From: Schizochytrium sp. TIO01
Lineage: Eukaryota; Sar; Bigyra; Thraustochytrida; Thraustochytriidae
DNA length: 64,000 nucleotides
Assembly (NCBI GenBank): GCA_004764695.1
Contig: SMSO01000034.1
Span: 1,381,501-1,445,500 of the forward strand
Direction of reading: 5' to 3'
The notes beneath the pieces were generated by a model. It searched no databases and was not told where the DNA came from. It was given only the letters and a program-made list of their open reading frames with translations. Below are positions 1 to 11,101 of the stretch, piece by piece. The translations under genes and the position numbers were made by a program. Every line of letters begins with the position of its first letter. Within the stretch, counting starts at the first letter, position 1.

Positions 1-693
1 TCGCAGCCTCGATCGATGGCCACACGTCGAAGATAATTTGGTGCAGTGCGATTCCTTGCTGGTTGGCTGGAGGACTGGTTGCCCGGTGCTGGGGTAGTTA
101 TGGTCGCCACGGGATCGAGATTTCGTGTGAGGCAAGGGCCCAGTGAGCGCTTGCAATTGATGATGGCAGCTCCGAGTCAGAGACACCAACACCTGATTGA
201 TCGTGTGCGTATCCAGCTCGCAGCAGAAGCTTGGCACCAGGAGAAGGGCTCGGAGCGCAGGTCTTCGAAGCTGCCATAACTGTCGTTGTTTCCAAGTACG
301 ACAATGAGAAGGATTTCCTTCCAGAGAATCGGCCGTCCACCTATGAGCTTGAGAACTCCGTTATGGGCGTCAGTCATCGAGCGAGTTTAGTTAATTCATC
401 GTTGTGTCTTGCCCAATCAAAGCAGGCCACTACCAGAGCCCTCGGACAGCAACTCCTGGCATACTCGTTCACCAAACCGTCAATGATGAAAATGGAGAAC
501 GCCAAGGCCAGCTTTGGCAGGTAGATAGATATACAACCATGGGCTCAAAGCCGATAGCGAAGTTGAGACGACGTTTCTGTCCAGCTTGATTCACCGCCAT
601 AAATCTGATCGTAGGAACTGTTAACTCGGCCTGATCCGACTCGAATCGACTAATCTTGACTTCACTCCGCTCGGCTCGGCTTGGCTTGGCTTA

Positions 694-738
<45 letters not shown>
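694..738. repeat. (GCT)15 trinucleotide microsatellite
   Basis: An uninterrupted run of about 15 GCT units follows a short GGCTT-rich stretch. It would read as Ala, Cys or Leu on the plus strand, or as CAG/AGC on the minus strand. Neither flank shows a recognisable coding frame, so it is treated as a noncoding triplet repeat. Confidence 0.9.
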
Positions 739-741
<3 letters not shown>

Positions 742-819
742 TTCATAATCATTCGTGTGCTGTTTTCACCATCGATTTGCATTCTCGTGTACCAGGCTGG
801 CCGCTTCTTCCGCGAGCTC

Positions 820-864
820 TTCTTCTCCTCCTCCTCCTCCTCCTTCTTCTTCTTCTTCTTCCTC
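820..864. repeat. TCC/TTC polypyrimidine tract
   Basis: A plus-strand polypyrimidine stretch made of TCC units followed by TTC units, about 80 bases from the GCT repeat. It is imperfect at both edges. Confidence 0.8.
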
Positions 865-1097
865 CACATAAACCGGTGCTCAGACGTGAGTCTCGGCGGG
901 ACTCACTCGGGTTCCCGCTGTTCGAGCTTGTGCCTGTGGCCGAGATGCTGCTTTGACCCAAACCTGAAGGTGAACTTGAAACCCATGCTGGCGAGGCTGC
1001 TTTCAGCGTCCGAGCGAGGTCCAAGGCTTCGCGAGGTGACGCCGTGGCGCCATCTTCCTCGACATCGACGGCCTTCTTCAAGAAGCATAGAGACGAA

Positions 1098-1131
1098 GGA
1101 TCAGATCAGATCAGATCAGATCAGATCAGAT
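1098..1131. repeat. (GATCA) pentanucleotide repeat
   Basis: About six tandem copies of a GATCA/AGATC unit between unique flanks. No function is apparent. Confidence 0.85.
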
Positions 1132-1531
1132 CGACGACAGTTCTTTCTGTACCAAAGTAAAAAGAGAAGCGCAGTGCGGACTCTACTTTAGAAGCCTCTG
1201 ATCTCACATCGACCATCCCAGTTTCGAGGAAGGAGTAGATACGTGTATAGCCGGCCTTCAGACCTGCAGAGTCGGGGCCAATTGCATCGCCAAGCTTGGC
1301 ACCTCAGGCACTTTTCGAGCCGGATCTAGCATCCAATCAGGGCTTCGGTTTGTAAAAATCGTAGTTCCGCTCATTAAAGCAAACACCGCCAACATTCAGA
1401 AATGAGGGCCTTTCAGCTGTGCCATTTGTGTTTGCAAATTCATGCGTAGGCTCTCATCATCTCCTTCGCCAAATCCTTCGCTGATGAACCGCGGCTGCAA
1501 ATGGCAAAGCCTCGCAATAAATAAAGTCAAT

Positions 1532-1608
1532 AAACAAACAAACAAACAAACAAACAAACAAACAAACAAACAAACAAACAAACAAACAAACAAACAAACA
1601 AACAAACA
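1532..1608. repeat. (AAAC)19 tetranucleotide repeat
   Basis: A nearly perfect run of about 19 AAAC units. On the minus strand it reads as GTTT, giving an artificial Val-Cys-Leu-Phe frame that should not be taken as a protein. Confidence 0.92.
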
Positions 1609-2120
1609 ATCAGATAGATAAATGCTCTCGCTCGACCTCTCGAGCGATGAAGAGGACGACCCGTTTCCAGTCGCATTGGCAAAGTGGCCAGTTCACGATT
1701 CATGAACCACAAGCCACGATCCGCGATCCTCGAATGCGAAATCTCTATGACATGATCCATGATGTTCCATGATTTGCGCTGCCCATGACTTATGAATCGT
1801 ATATGTCACGAACCGTGATTCGTTATGCAGGAATCCTTCTTCTTCACCGATCATTCTTCGGTATCATATCGTCAAATCACTCATTGCCATTTATCAGTTA
1901 TGATTGTTTTCATCATCCTCATCCATTTTTATTTTTTATTGGAATTCTTTCCTTTCCTTTTCCTTTTTAAAATTGCATTCAGGAACATGTTTTAAATATA
2001 TTATACATATACATACTTTTTTCTTCTTTTTTTATTTGCACGAAGGGCCTGAGCGCTACTAGAATGCTTACCACCTCCTACTATCTGGCATGTGGAAGAA
2101 GAAGAAAAAGAAAGAAAAGG

Positions 2121-2157
<37 letters not shown>
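2121..2157. repeat. Poly-A run of 37 bases
   Basis: A homopolymer of 37 A bases preceded by an A/G-rich stretch. It could be the tail of a retroposed RNA or simple slippage; no body of a retroelement is recognisable next to it. Confidence 0.85.
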
Positions 2158-2160
<3 letters not shown>

Positions 2161-2366
2161 ACAAAAAGAAAAGTGAGTGCCTTTGTCTTCAATTGCATCG
2201 GCCGTCTCATCGTTCTTAAAGTCGTTTGTGGGAGTAAATATAAATATAAATAACCAATATGACATACTTTGTTGACAGCACAGCACACCAAAACACAGCC
2301 TAAGTTTGTGGTTACAATCGTTCGATCAGCTCGAAGAAGCCATGGGCGATCTCGAGCTCTGATGAA

Positions 2367-2400
<34 letters not shown>
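2367..2400. repeat. (TTGC)8 tetranucleotide repeat
   Basis: About eight TTGC/GCTT units. The same unit recurs in short runs near 36600 and, in reverse orientation (CAAG), near 44945. Confidence 0.88.
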
Positions 2401-2401
<1 letters not shown>

Positions 2402-2661
2402 GCGTCGCCACCAGCGCATGATCTCCTCCTCAATGTCTGGCAGTGGCAATTGTGGAATTGTGGAAAATGGAATCGTGAGTCAGTGAGTTTCGTAACTGAG
2501 ATCACGAACATCCAAGTTCGGAGTTGCTGGAGGCAGCGCTGTCTCCCGCTGAACCGACCTCGGCACGATCCCTGCAGGCGCCGCGAATGCCTAATCGGTG
2601 AGAAGACATGGACACTAGCTCTTGGCATATATATGGCCAGCGTACTTTCCTTGCCAACTTG

Positions 2662-2945
2662 TAATGCGATTGGTGCAATGCAATCGATGCAATGTAATGT
2701 GATGCAATTGATGCAATGCAATCGATGCAATGTAATGTGATCAATGTAATGCGATGCAATTGGTGAAATGTAATGTGATGCAATTGATGCAATGCAATGC
2801 AATGCAATTGGTGCAATGCAATGCAATGTAATGTGATCAATGCAATGCAATGCAATTGATGCAATGCACGACAATCCAACACAACGCAAGCCAATGCGAT
2901 GCAATGTACTGCAATGCAGTGCAATGCGATGCGACGCAGTGCAAC
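2662..2945. repeat. Degenerate TGCAA/TGTAA satellite with higher-order pattern
   Basis: About 280 bases built from variants of a five-base unit (TGCAA, TGTAA, TGATG, CAATT, CAATG). Longer composite blocks recur, for example ATGCAATGTAATGTGAT appears several times, which points to higher-order amplification rather than simple slippage. Every frame gives His-Cys-Ile-Ala or Met-Gln-Cys-Asn style low-complexity peptides, so it is not considered coding. Confidence 0.85.
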
Positions 2946-3726
2946 GCAGATTTGCAGACTCACGTATCGCCGACGGTCAATCCAACGATTTCGCGAAGCT
3001 TGAGATCCCGAGCGCTGCGGAGAACTTGAAGGCGGTCATCGGCAGGCGAGAAGGCCCATCCCGCATGCATGTGCAGGCAAAGTTTCCCATGCACGTGGAT
3101 GGGATTGTGTCGTGCGATTGCATCACTGCTGACACTGCTGTGCGATTTGCCACCAGAGAACGTCGACCTCGAGGTCCTCTTCGATTGGGCAACCGATCCT
3201 GCGAATGATGCCCATCGGTGGCGTAAACTCCACGCTGGATGGCCTGCCTCAAGGCGCTTTAGCGAGCTCGCTTCACTGCGCTGCGCTGGAATTGGTTTGC
3301 AGCCGCAGTTCTCCCCTGACAGGTCGGCAAAACCGATTAGCCGCCTGGGTAAATGTAGACAGCGAGCAGACGGTCTCCAAGAAAGCGTCGCCTTCGCCGA
3401 GCATGGCCTCGAGTCGAAGAGCGGCAGCGTCTGCTCAGAGGCAAGACAAATGATGCTTGGACATTAGCCCATCAGTTGAGCAATTCCGGTGTCGCTGCAG
3501 CGTGAGAACCGGAGGCCTTGCTCCTGTCCACGTTGCCGTTCTCCACCTCCACAACGGAAAGCGTTAGGCACAGTGATGTGATAGAAGCATCGCATCGACC
3601 CTCGTCCATGTTCGGGTGCCGCTCAAACGGCCAAACGAAACTGGAGAATCGACGTCTCTGCGGAAATGGTCGCTGCGATGCTCTCTCTGCTGATCTCGTG
3701 TCGATTGCAATGAAGAAGACCGCATC

Positions 3727-3878
3727 CATTCATTCATTCATTCATTCTATTTTGGTTGAGATTGGGTTGCAGCAAAAGCACATGACAATGTGGAGTCGAA
3801 ATGAACACAAATGAATGATGAATGAATGAATGAATGAATGAATGAATGAATGAATGAATGAATGAATGAATGAATGAA
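3727..3878. repeat. Opposed (ATTC)n and (GAAT)n arrays
   Basis: A run of about five ATTC units (3727-3748) is followed about 70 bases later by about fifteen AATG/GAAT units (3818-3878). The two arrays are reverse complements, so a single strand could fold into a long imperfect hairpin with a loop of about 70 bases. Confidence 0.85.
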
Positions 3879-4271
3879 ATCGCAATCGCGAGAAGAACTT
3901 CAGACTTTTGCGCTTCGCAGCTCCAAAGAGCTTCAGCCTGGAAGAAGAAAAGCTTTTGCGCATTCATGATCCGAACAAACAAAGCATTCATTACAGGTAC
4001 TTCGTTAGACTCGGCGGGATTAAAATAAAGTCGCGGGAGTTGGAGCAAAGCTCGAGCTGATGCCTCCTCCCTTCGAGGAATCGCAGTTCCTCCGCAGCGA
4101 AAGCGAAACGAACGACAGAAGAACCGACAGGTACTGCAGAAGATAGTTTACTCTTCAAGAAACTTGAACCACTCGCTCACTCACTTGAAATAGAATAAAT
4201 GCAATTGATTCGCTCTTTCTCTTCAGGTTTAGAACTTCGACAATGCTTTTTTCTCTTTCCTCTTTCCTTCG

Positions 4272-4409
4272 GTTAATTTAATTTAATTTAATTTAATTCA
4301 ATCATAAAAAAAGCTTTTTAAACTCATCGATAAAGATCATTATCATTACGCTACTGGAAACTATAATAGTAATCACAATAATGGTGAGAAAATTCATCAA
4401 TCAAGTAAG

Positions 4410-4440
<31 letters not shown>

Positions 4441-4500
4441 AACTAAGTTAAAAATCAATTAATGAATTTTATTTTTATTTATTTTAAATAAAAAGGATGA
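4272..4500. repeat. AT-rich low-complexity block
   Basis: Contains a TTTAA-unit repeat (about 4274-4298), a poly-T run (about 4410-4430) and a strongly AT-rich tail. No promoter or origin motif could be assigned. Confidence 0.6.
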
Positions 4501-5562
4501 ATGTCCGTCAATCAAAGGTGACCGCCGTAGAACAGCGACGACTGGCTTCTTCTGCACTACATAACCCCTCACCGCCTTTCGTACCCTTCATTACTCACCT
4601 TTAACCTCCGCGTCCTGGGGGTTATTTAGGAAGTGAGTGTACCTGCTTTAAGTCTCCAACGGGACAATAACTAGGTAACATACCCCCTACCACTCTTCCA
4701 CTTTTCTCATTATAATATGTAAACGCGTGGGAAGAGCTAGCCGGTCTGAGAGGTAGGGTGGAAGAAGCAGCAGGAAAAGAGATGGAAGGGGAATACGGGG
4801 AATCATGGCAGGCGCCATCTTAGTTGTGGCGGGAACCAGAATTCGATTTGAGCGTCACCGCCGCCGCCGCTTGGAGCGGGGCCTATTAGCGGGAGCAGGC
4901 GCCAACGGCGTCGTCCTTACGAAGCTTCGAGGCCTGTCTGAAAGCCAAAGTCAAAGCTTGGAGTTTGCCAGCTTGCCTACTGGCCGGCTGCGCTGCCGAT
5001 CGGCGATTGGCGACCTCGGAAATCCTCTCTCCCTATAAAAGGGTAGAGAAAGGAGTAACTCATCTCGAACCTGAGCTGGCTGAAGAGGAGGAGGCATCGC
5101 AGTCTGCGAAGAAGGCCTCAGACGAGATCCTCCAGCGTGAGTGCTTATTGCAAGTAACCTTAGCTTCTGGTGCTGCAAAGACAGCGTGGTGTTCTCGCCG
5201 AGCACGGTCGTTGGCTTCGTCTTCAATCTTACTATTAGCAGCAATAAGAGCGGTAAACTGAAGACAGCAAACCTCGTGAACTCCGAAGATCTGAACCGAC
5301 TGTGCACACTTGGCGCGCACGTCTCAAAACTAAAAAGCAGAGTGTGGTACTTGCTGGGATCTAAAGAACGATCAGATCTTGAGTAATTGCGGGAATCTGA
5401 CGGCCCGGAGAGTTGGTCAATATTACGAACCAACCAGTCTCGTCAGTCACCTACACACAGACGATTTTTCACGCACCCAAACGCACTTTCTTAAATTACT
5501 GAAGACGATAGTTTCTTAAGTGGACAGAACACGGATACACAGATACACATATTTCGGACACT

Positions 5563-8500
5563 ATGCATGCCGAAGCAAAAGCACAAGAGAAGCTTAGTCT
5601 AGCATGGGCCTTCGCGGCCAGATTTCCATGCCTGATTTACATATCTATTCTCATTATTCTGCCAGCAGTGTCGATTCCAGCGATATTCCTCACCTCGGCG
5701 AAAGATATTACTCTCGAAACTGATTTTGAGGACTATTTGACCTCAAGCGAACCTGCCTCACAGGAGTATGAGACGCTCGCAAATCTTCTTGCAGACTATT
5801 CATACCCGGTGGCGACTAGTTCTCCCACATCAGCTCCTTCGAGAAACCGAAGGGCGTTAAGCTCCTCAAGTGTTACTGAATACCTAGAGCTCATTTACTA
5901 TTGTGGTTCCGATTGCACTTCAATCTTCACTGAGGCGAAAATTGAAGCTATTCACACTTTCGAAACGAAATTCAAGTCCAGCATTTACAGCTCTTACTGC
6001 CCAATCGACAGCGATACCTCCGAGTGTGTAACACCAGACTCCCTTCTGAACTTCTTTTATCCTACAGTCGATGGATCTACTATTACCTTCGATGGTGAAG
6101 GCAGTGAAATGATCAGCATTTCATCCGCTCTCCAGTATATTGAGGAAACAAGCGACACCAGCGACCTCTGGTATTTCCCTCGCTCCTTTGTGGAGGACGG
6201 AGCGAATATTTCACTTGCTCGATCCGAGTACCGTCTTGTTTTTGACAGCGATGATGCAATGACTGCAATGGTAAAGGAAACCTTGTTGCCGTTCCTTAAT
6301 GAGCATCTAGAACTCGGTGCAAATGTTCGTTTGATGTGGTACAACAGTGACATCAACTCAATTGAAGTTTATGTGCTCATTCTCAACGATATGAGATTTG
6401 CTGCTGTTTCGTTGGCCTTTGTCTTGGCATGTATGTTTTTCCACTCTCGGTCTGTCTTCCTTTCTATCACAGCTGTTTACTCTATCGCGATGTCATTCCC
6501 TCTCACATATGTGATTTACACCTTGGCCATTGGCAACGAGGTGATGATGATCTTCAACTTTACAAGTGTTTTTGTTCTTGTAGGAATTGGAGCAGATGAT
6601 TTTGCTATCTTCGTTGACATCTGGGGCCAGAGCCGAGAGCTGCCCGGATTTACCCTTGGTGATCGCTTGAGGTGGACCTGGCGTCGCGCTGCTGGTGCAA
6701 CGCTTGTCACCTCCGTCACCACTGCGGCTTCATTCCTAGCAAACCTTGCAAGCCCAATTAACCCAATCCAAGAATTTGGTCAATTCATGGGCGTGCTGGT
6801 AATCGTCAACTATGTATTCATCATCATGCTGCTCCCACCTGCGCTTGTCATCCACGATCGATACTTCTATCACTTGTATGACTGCTGTACAATTCCTATT
6901 GGGAAAAGGATTGAGAAACGGAGGCAGGAAAAGGCGCAGGGCAAAGCAGCTGCCGCTGCGGCTGAGACAAACGCTGCCACTGAAACCGAGGCCAGACCAG
7001 GTTCTTCACATGTAGAACGCGAGTCTGATGAGAGAACCCACGTAGAAGGATTGCCGGCCTCTGGCGCTTCGTTCCAGTTTACTCGCGGATCATCTTTACA
7101 CGAAACTCGTTCTTTTCCATTTGCTCAAGAGACCTCTAATCTATCAATAGACTCTGAACCGGTACTCTCAGAAGAGGTTCCTGTGGCTAGAGTTGGTTCT
7201 AACCATTATCCAAGTGCTCCCCCCGCTGAAGAGTTTGTTCATTCTCCAACATCAGTCAACTCAGTCAACTTAGATGTCCCATATGCTACTGAAACATCCG
7301 AAGAGGAGGTATTGCGTAATCAGCAGCAAGCTGAAGCAGAAAATGTAGAGAGACAGCCATACCTGGTTCGCTTCTTTTATGTTTACATCGCTCCGTTCGT
7401 GTACAAACGCCGCTACTTCTTGGCTGCTGGTTTTATTGTACTGACAGCCATTCTCGCTAGCTTTATGGGTACCCGTGTTGCAATCTCCGATTCTCTGCCA
7501 GACATTTTCGGCAACAACACAAACCTTGGACTCTTGCTTCAAATTCGCAGTGAATACTTCTCGGATACAACGATATCCTCATCATCAGGTAGCTCCAGCG
7601 GTTCTACTGTCACGGCTTGCGTGGATAGCTCTGGTTCACTCGCCACTTGCACACCGTCGCCAACCTCAGAGCCAACCACATTGATTCCCACCTCCCGACC
7701 TACTACTCAAAATCCAACCTCGCGTCCGACCTCAGAGCCAACTGGTCAACCAACTGCAGCACCTGTTTCCACTCCTGCGCCCACTCTGAAGCCAACTGGT
7801 CAACCAACTTCCCCAACTGTAAGACCAACAACTCTGAGCCCTACTTCGAGACCAACACAAGCCCCTACCCTTCAGCCTACTTCAATTGTACTTCCATCCT
7901 CCCTACCGAGTATGGTCCTGATCGTCAACGGTACAACATTGATCTCTCACTATGGAACAGATGGACCTACAAATGGATACATTTACTCAACAGCCGATGC
8001 TAACGCAATTTCAACCACATTGTGCACTTCGTCTCTTTCTGGTAGCTCCAGTAACTCTGTTTTTGCTGTTGAAGATGGTAGTGTGGGAGACTGCACTCTT
8101 GATCAGAAGCTGGAAAATGTCGTCAATCAGTTTAGTGCGACTGAGGTCCTTATTGCTATTCACCAGAGCAGCAGCGAGAATTCTACTTCAAGTAACAGTC
8201 GCTATGCGACCACAATTGATGAAACTAACCTGGCTTCTATTGTCTCAGCAACCTCTCTGGCATTTGGGCCTCCTCTTGTTGTCACATACTCTTCTTCTGA
8301 TTCTCGTCGTCAACTGCAATTTACCGGGGGCAGCAGCAACAACAACAACAACAACTTTGGATTTGGATCAACTACGAACCAGGTTAACCCTACTTCAGCC
8401 CCGACATCCAGTCCGACATCACAAACGTCAAGCGAGATTTTGTCAACTTTAAGCCCCACTCTTATATTCACAGATTCTTCAGGAGTAACGAGTGTCGTAA

Positions 8501-10053
8501 TTCCAAGTTTTAGTACATCTGCGGCGGAATCTCTTGCTGATGAATTGCAAAGTGCATCTGATGTAACTGCGGTTGAAGTTAGTGACTCTGTTGCCCAAGT
8601 GACCTTGGCTCCTAGTGCAGCGCCAACATCATACCCCACCACCACGGCGCCAACAACTGCGAGCCCTACAATTGCACCAACCACTGCGAGGCCGACTATG
8701 GAGCCCACTTATCCTCCCACAGATGCTCCATCCCAACAACCGACTATATCTCCAACGCTGGCACCTTCTCAAGCACCAACCCTGGCTCCTACCTTGTCCC
8801 CGACTGGAGCCCCAACGATTACATGCGAATGTAGCGGTCACGGTGATTGTGCCAGTGACGCTACTGTTTCAAACCCCGTCTGTGAGTGCTATTCTGGCTG
8901 GGAAGGAGACTACTGTAACACCACGGACCCTTCTGTAACTGAACTTAGTGATGACGAGGTTGCAGATGTGGACATTACCTGGTGGAGCAGTGTTCTTGAT
9001 GATATGACACTGACCCAAGAACGCATGATCACTATGTGCGACACAATGGAAGCAGAAGCAAATTCAACAGACAATCCTCTTGAAGTGCGTCGAGTCTCAA
9101 CATGCTTCATGCCAAATTTCCAAGCCTACGTTGAAGACGACCTTGGATTAGACTTCCCTATCACAGACCTCGCAACGTATACCTCGACTCTTCGTCACTG
9201 GGTCATGTATACGTCAGAAGGCTACGCTGCACGTTATTATGCCCTTTTCACTGACGCTGGCGAGTTGGAGGTTGTTCGTATGACTGTCTTGACAAACTAC
9301 AATGAGTATTTAGCTGCAAGTTTGGCTGATACACCTTATAACAACTGGGAGAAGTTCGTGAGCAATGTAGACAGCTCAGCATGGCAAACTTCTTGGTTGT
9401 GGGCACGCACTCAAACTGAACTTGCAATCATTCGTGGAACTCTTTGGTCTACGCTGATTAGTCTTGCATTTTGTTTTGGAGCTGTCTTTATCTTCTCACG
9501 ATTCAGCATCATTGTGGCTATCATGAGTACCCTCTCTATTGTGGTGATTCTCGCTATCTTCTTGAGCATTCTGGTGGTGTTTATGGACCGATCCTTCGGA
9601 GCCATCGAGGCTTTGGGTGTGATCATCTTGGCAGGACTTAGTGTAGACTACAGTTTACATTTGGCACACTCGTTTCATGAAGCGAAACAGTATCCTCTGG
9701 CAGAGCGTGTGCGTCAGGCCTTGGGTCAAACCGGACCTTCTGTCCTTTTTGGTGCCATTACAACTGCTGGCGCAGCTTGCATTCTGATGATTTGTACAAT
9801 CCAGCTCTTCAAAGACTTTGGTATGATGATTGCTGTTAATACAGCCCTCTCATTGGTGGTTTCAATTTATTTTCTCATTCCTTTACTGGTAATGAGCTAT
9901 GCAGCAGTAAACACTGTACGTTGCAAGATTTGTGGACGTAAGGAGCCTGAGACGTCCAGTGAAAAACCGGCTCATCCAGCTCAAGAGTCCCGTAGCCACG
10001 CTTCTTCTTCTGTGGACAGCGAAACACTAGGACGTTCCGCTAACTCTGCTTGA
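5563..10053 (+). CDS. Patched/Dispatched-like RND-superfamily membrane protein with EGF and PT-rich ectodomain
   Basis: A single-exon 1496-aa protein. A first membrane helix (residues about 14-42) is followed by an ectodomain and then a sterol-sensing-domain-like block of helices (about 275-435) carrying the RND motif GIGADD (341-346). A second half begins with a helix near 625 and ends in another helix bundle (about 1285-1450) with GLSVDYS (1358-1364). This two-fold architecture with paired acidic residues in helices 4 and 10 is that of Patched, Dispatched, NPC1 and PTCHD transporters, which move sterols or lipid-modified ligands using an ion gradient. The second ectodomain is very long: PTSxPT-type repeats (about 696-775 and 1015-1086), a run of six Asn, and a Cys-rich EGF-like module (about 1088-1120, CECSGHGDC...CECYSGWEGDYC). 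Both acidic motifs look intact, so it is probably an active permease; substrate unknown. The C-terminal tail is hydrophilic and cytosolic. Confidence 0.88.
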   Translation: MHAEAKAQEKLSLAWAFAARFPCLIYISILIILPAVSIPAIFLTSAKDITLETDFEDYLTSSEPASQEYETLANLLADYSYPVATSSPTSAPSRNRRALSSSSVTEYLELIYYCGSDCTSIFTEAKIEAIHTFETKFKSSIYSSYCPIDSDTSECVTPDSLLNFFYPTVDGSTITFDGEGSEMISISSALQYIEETSDTSDLWYFPRSFVEDGANISLARSEYRLVFDSDDAMTAMVKETLLPFLNEHLELGANVRLMWYNSDINSIEVYVLILNDMRFAAVSLAFVLACMFFHSRSVFLSITAVYSIAMSFPLTYVIYTLAIGNEVMMIFNFTSVFVLVGIGADDFAIFVDIWGQSRELPGFTLGDRLRWTWRRAAGATLVTSVTTAASFLANLASPINPIQEFGQFMGVLVIVNYVFIIMLLPPALVIHDRYFYHLYDCCTIPIGKRIEKRRQEKAQGKAAAAAAETNAATETEARPGSSHVERESDERTHVEGLPASGASFQFTRGSSLHETRSFPFAQETSNLSIDSEPVLSEEVPVARVGSNHYPSAPPAEEFVHSPTSVNSVNLDVPYATETSEEEVLRNQQQAEAENVERQPYLVRFFYVYIAPFVYKRRYFLAAGFIVLTAILASFMGTRVAISDSLPDIFGNNTNLGLLLQIRSEYFSDTTISSSSGSSSGSTVTACVDSSGSLATCTPSPTSEPTTLIPTSRPTTQNPTSRPTSEPTGQPTAAPVSTPAPTLKPTGQPTSPTVRPTTLSPTSRPTQAPTLQPTSIVLPSSLPSMVLIVNGTTLISHYGTDGPTNGYIYSTADANAISTTLCTSSLSGSSSNSVFAVEDGSVGDCTLDQKLENVVNQFSATEVLIAIHQSSSENSTSSNSRYATTIDETNLASIVSATSLAFGPPLVVTYSSSDSRRQLQFTGGSSNNNNNNFGFGSTTNQVNPTSAPTSSPTSQTSSEILSTLSPTLIFTDSSGVTSVVIPSFSTSAAESLADELQSASDVTAVEVSDSVAQVTLAPSAAPTSYPTTTAPTTASPTIAPTTARPTMEPTYPPTDAPSQQPTISPTLAPSQAPTLAPTLSPTGAPTITCECSGHGDCASDATVSNPVCECYSGWEGDYCNTTDPSVTELSDDEVADVDITWWSSVLDDMTLTQERMITMCDTMEAEANSTDNPLEVRRVSTCFMPNFQAYVEDDLGLDFPITDLATYTSTLRHWVMYTSEGYAARYYALFTDAGELEVVRMTVLTNYNEYLAASLADTPYNNWEKFVSNVDSSAWQTSWLWARTQTELAIIRGTLWSTLISLAFCFGAVFIFSRFSIIVAIMSTLSIVVILAIFLSILVVFMDRSFGAIEALGVIILAGLSVDYSLHLAHSFHEAKQYPLAERVRQALGQTGPSVLFGAITTAGAACILMICTIQLFKDFGMMIAVNTALSLVVSIYFLIPLLVMSYAAVNTVRCKICGRKEPETSSEKPAHPAQESRSHASSSVDSETLGRSANSA

Positions 10054-10459
10054 TTTATGAACGAATCGACTCGATTCTGATTTCTTAGCCTCTCGTTTGA
10101 TGAAGTATCAACGATGATTTGATTTGAAAACCATAAAGTATACTATCTTTAATGAATTCATTGACCATCACAAACATCTTCAATCATTAGATTCTACGAC
10201 CTTGACAATCTAAATAGATTGGAATATACTGCTTAAAGGATTTGCTTTAAAAGGCTCGAAATACACTATCTTTTATGCATTTATTTACCACAATGAAAAT
10301 AAACGTTCAATGGTGCTAAGAATTTGACATTTTATTATTGAAAATCAAAAATCAAATAAGAAATTGATATATTTGGTAGTTTATATTTGTTGAAGATTAT
10401 ATTGAGTCCCTACTCTGGTGCTGTCGAGCTATAGGCCTTTCAGAGTTGACGGCATTGGC
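10054..10459. other. Convergent intergenic spacer
   Basis: AT-rich spacer between two convergently transcribed genes. It should hold both 3' untranslated regions. No gene is seen. Confidence 0.6.
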
Positions 10460-11101
10460 TTACGTCTCGTAGACCTCATCGCTCTCCTTAGTTTCAGACA
10501 TTATCAAGTCGTTTATCTTGACTTCTGCTCTTGGACTTGCTTTTCGTTTTGGTTTTTCCAAAGGCAATCTTGCGGCCTTTCGAGCTAGACCTGTACGAGC
10601 AAAGTATTGGCGTCGACCATCCGCTGCACAAGGTGAGAACCCCTCAGCAATACGCATCTCAAGAGCTGACCTCGCGGTTTCAAACCGGACTCTACGCTCT
10701 TTAGCGCGCTCGGCTTCTAGCGCTGCTTCTCGACTTTTGTAATCTTCATGTTGCATCTTTTGTTTTTCAAGTTGCTGCTTTCGGTAAGCTGCATTTTGCC
10801 TTGTGAAGGCGCCATACTCACCTAGTTTCTCCTCGCGTCTAGCTAGTGCCTTTTGAACAAAGTATGCGCGAGTTTCATCTCTTGTATTCGAGCAGGATCC
10901 ATGCTGACAATTCCGCTCTCCAATCTTCAGGCCTCCTGCGCATAGCTTACAGTAAGCTTCTTGCCTTCTTTCTTCGCGTTGCCTTTGGTACGCTTCTCTT
11001 CGTGCTTGACGAGCTGCTTCCTCGTTACGAATGCCAGCACAAGCAAACTTTGATTCCCCCTCAGCAGATTTAGATTCGCTCTTCCACTTCACGCCATCCA
11101 T
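10460..11101 (-). CDS. Hypothetical Arg/Glu-rich coiled-coil protein
   Basis: A 213-aa highly charged protein starting at the first in-frame ATG (MDGVKWKSE...); the open frame continues upstream only from a GTG. A Cys-containing segment (CKLC, then CQHGSC about 17 residues on) could bind a metal. The rest is almost entirely Glu/Arg/Ala/Gln-rich helix typical of coiled coils, with several basic stretches near the C terminus (KPKRKASPR). No family was recognised. It could be nuclear or cytoskeletal; a first exon further upstream cannot be excluded. Confidence 0.6.
   Translation of the reverse strand: MDGVKWKSESKSAEGESKFACAGIRNEEAARQARREAYQRQREERRQEAYCKLCAGGLKIGERNCQHGSCSNTRDETRAYFVQKALARREEKLGEYGAFTRQNAAYRKQQLEKQKMQHEDYKSREAALEAERAKERRVRFETARSALEMRIAEGFSPCAADGRRQYFARTGLARKAARLPLEKPKRKASPRAEVKINDLIMSETKESDEVYET

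Larger units (their letters stand above)
1..5562. other. Repeat-rich intergenic region, no supportable gene
   Basis: No open frame in this stretch has a recognisable domain. The longer frames are GC-rich and open on both strands, or are simply translated microsatellites. The sequence is a mosaic of anonymous unique segments separated by many short tandem repeats, listed separately. The last 500 bases before the Patched-like gene probably include its promoter and 5' untranslated leader; a GTGAGT near 5138 could be a splice donor of a leader intron, but no matching acceptor could be fixed. Confidence 0.6.

Noticed and set aside
1396-1760. Val-Cys-Leu-Phe repeat proteins
   Set aside because: They are translations of the AAAC microsatellite in different frames.
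2326-2963. His/Cys/Ile/Ala-rich proteins on the minus strand
   Set aside because: They are translations of the TGCAA satellite and TTGC repeat, not genes.
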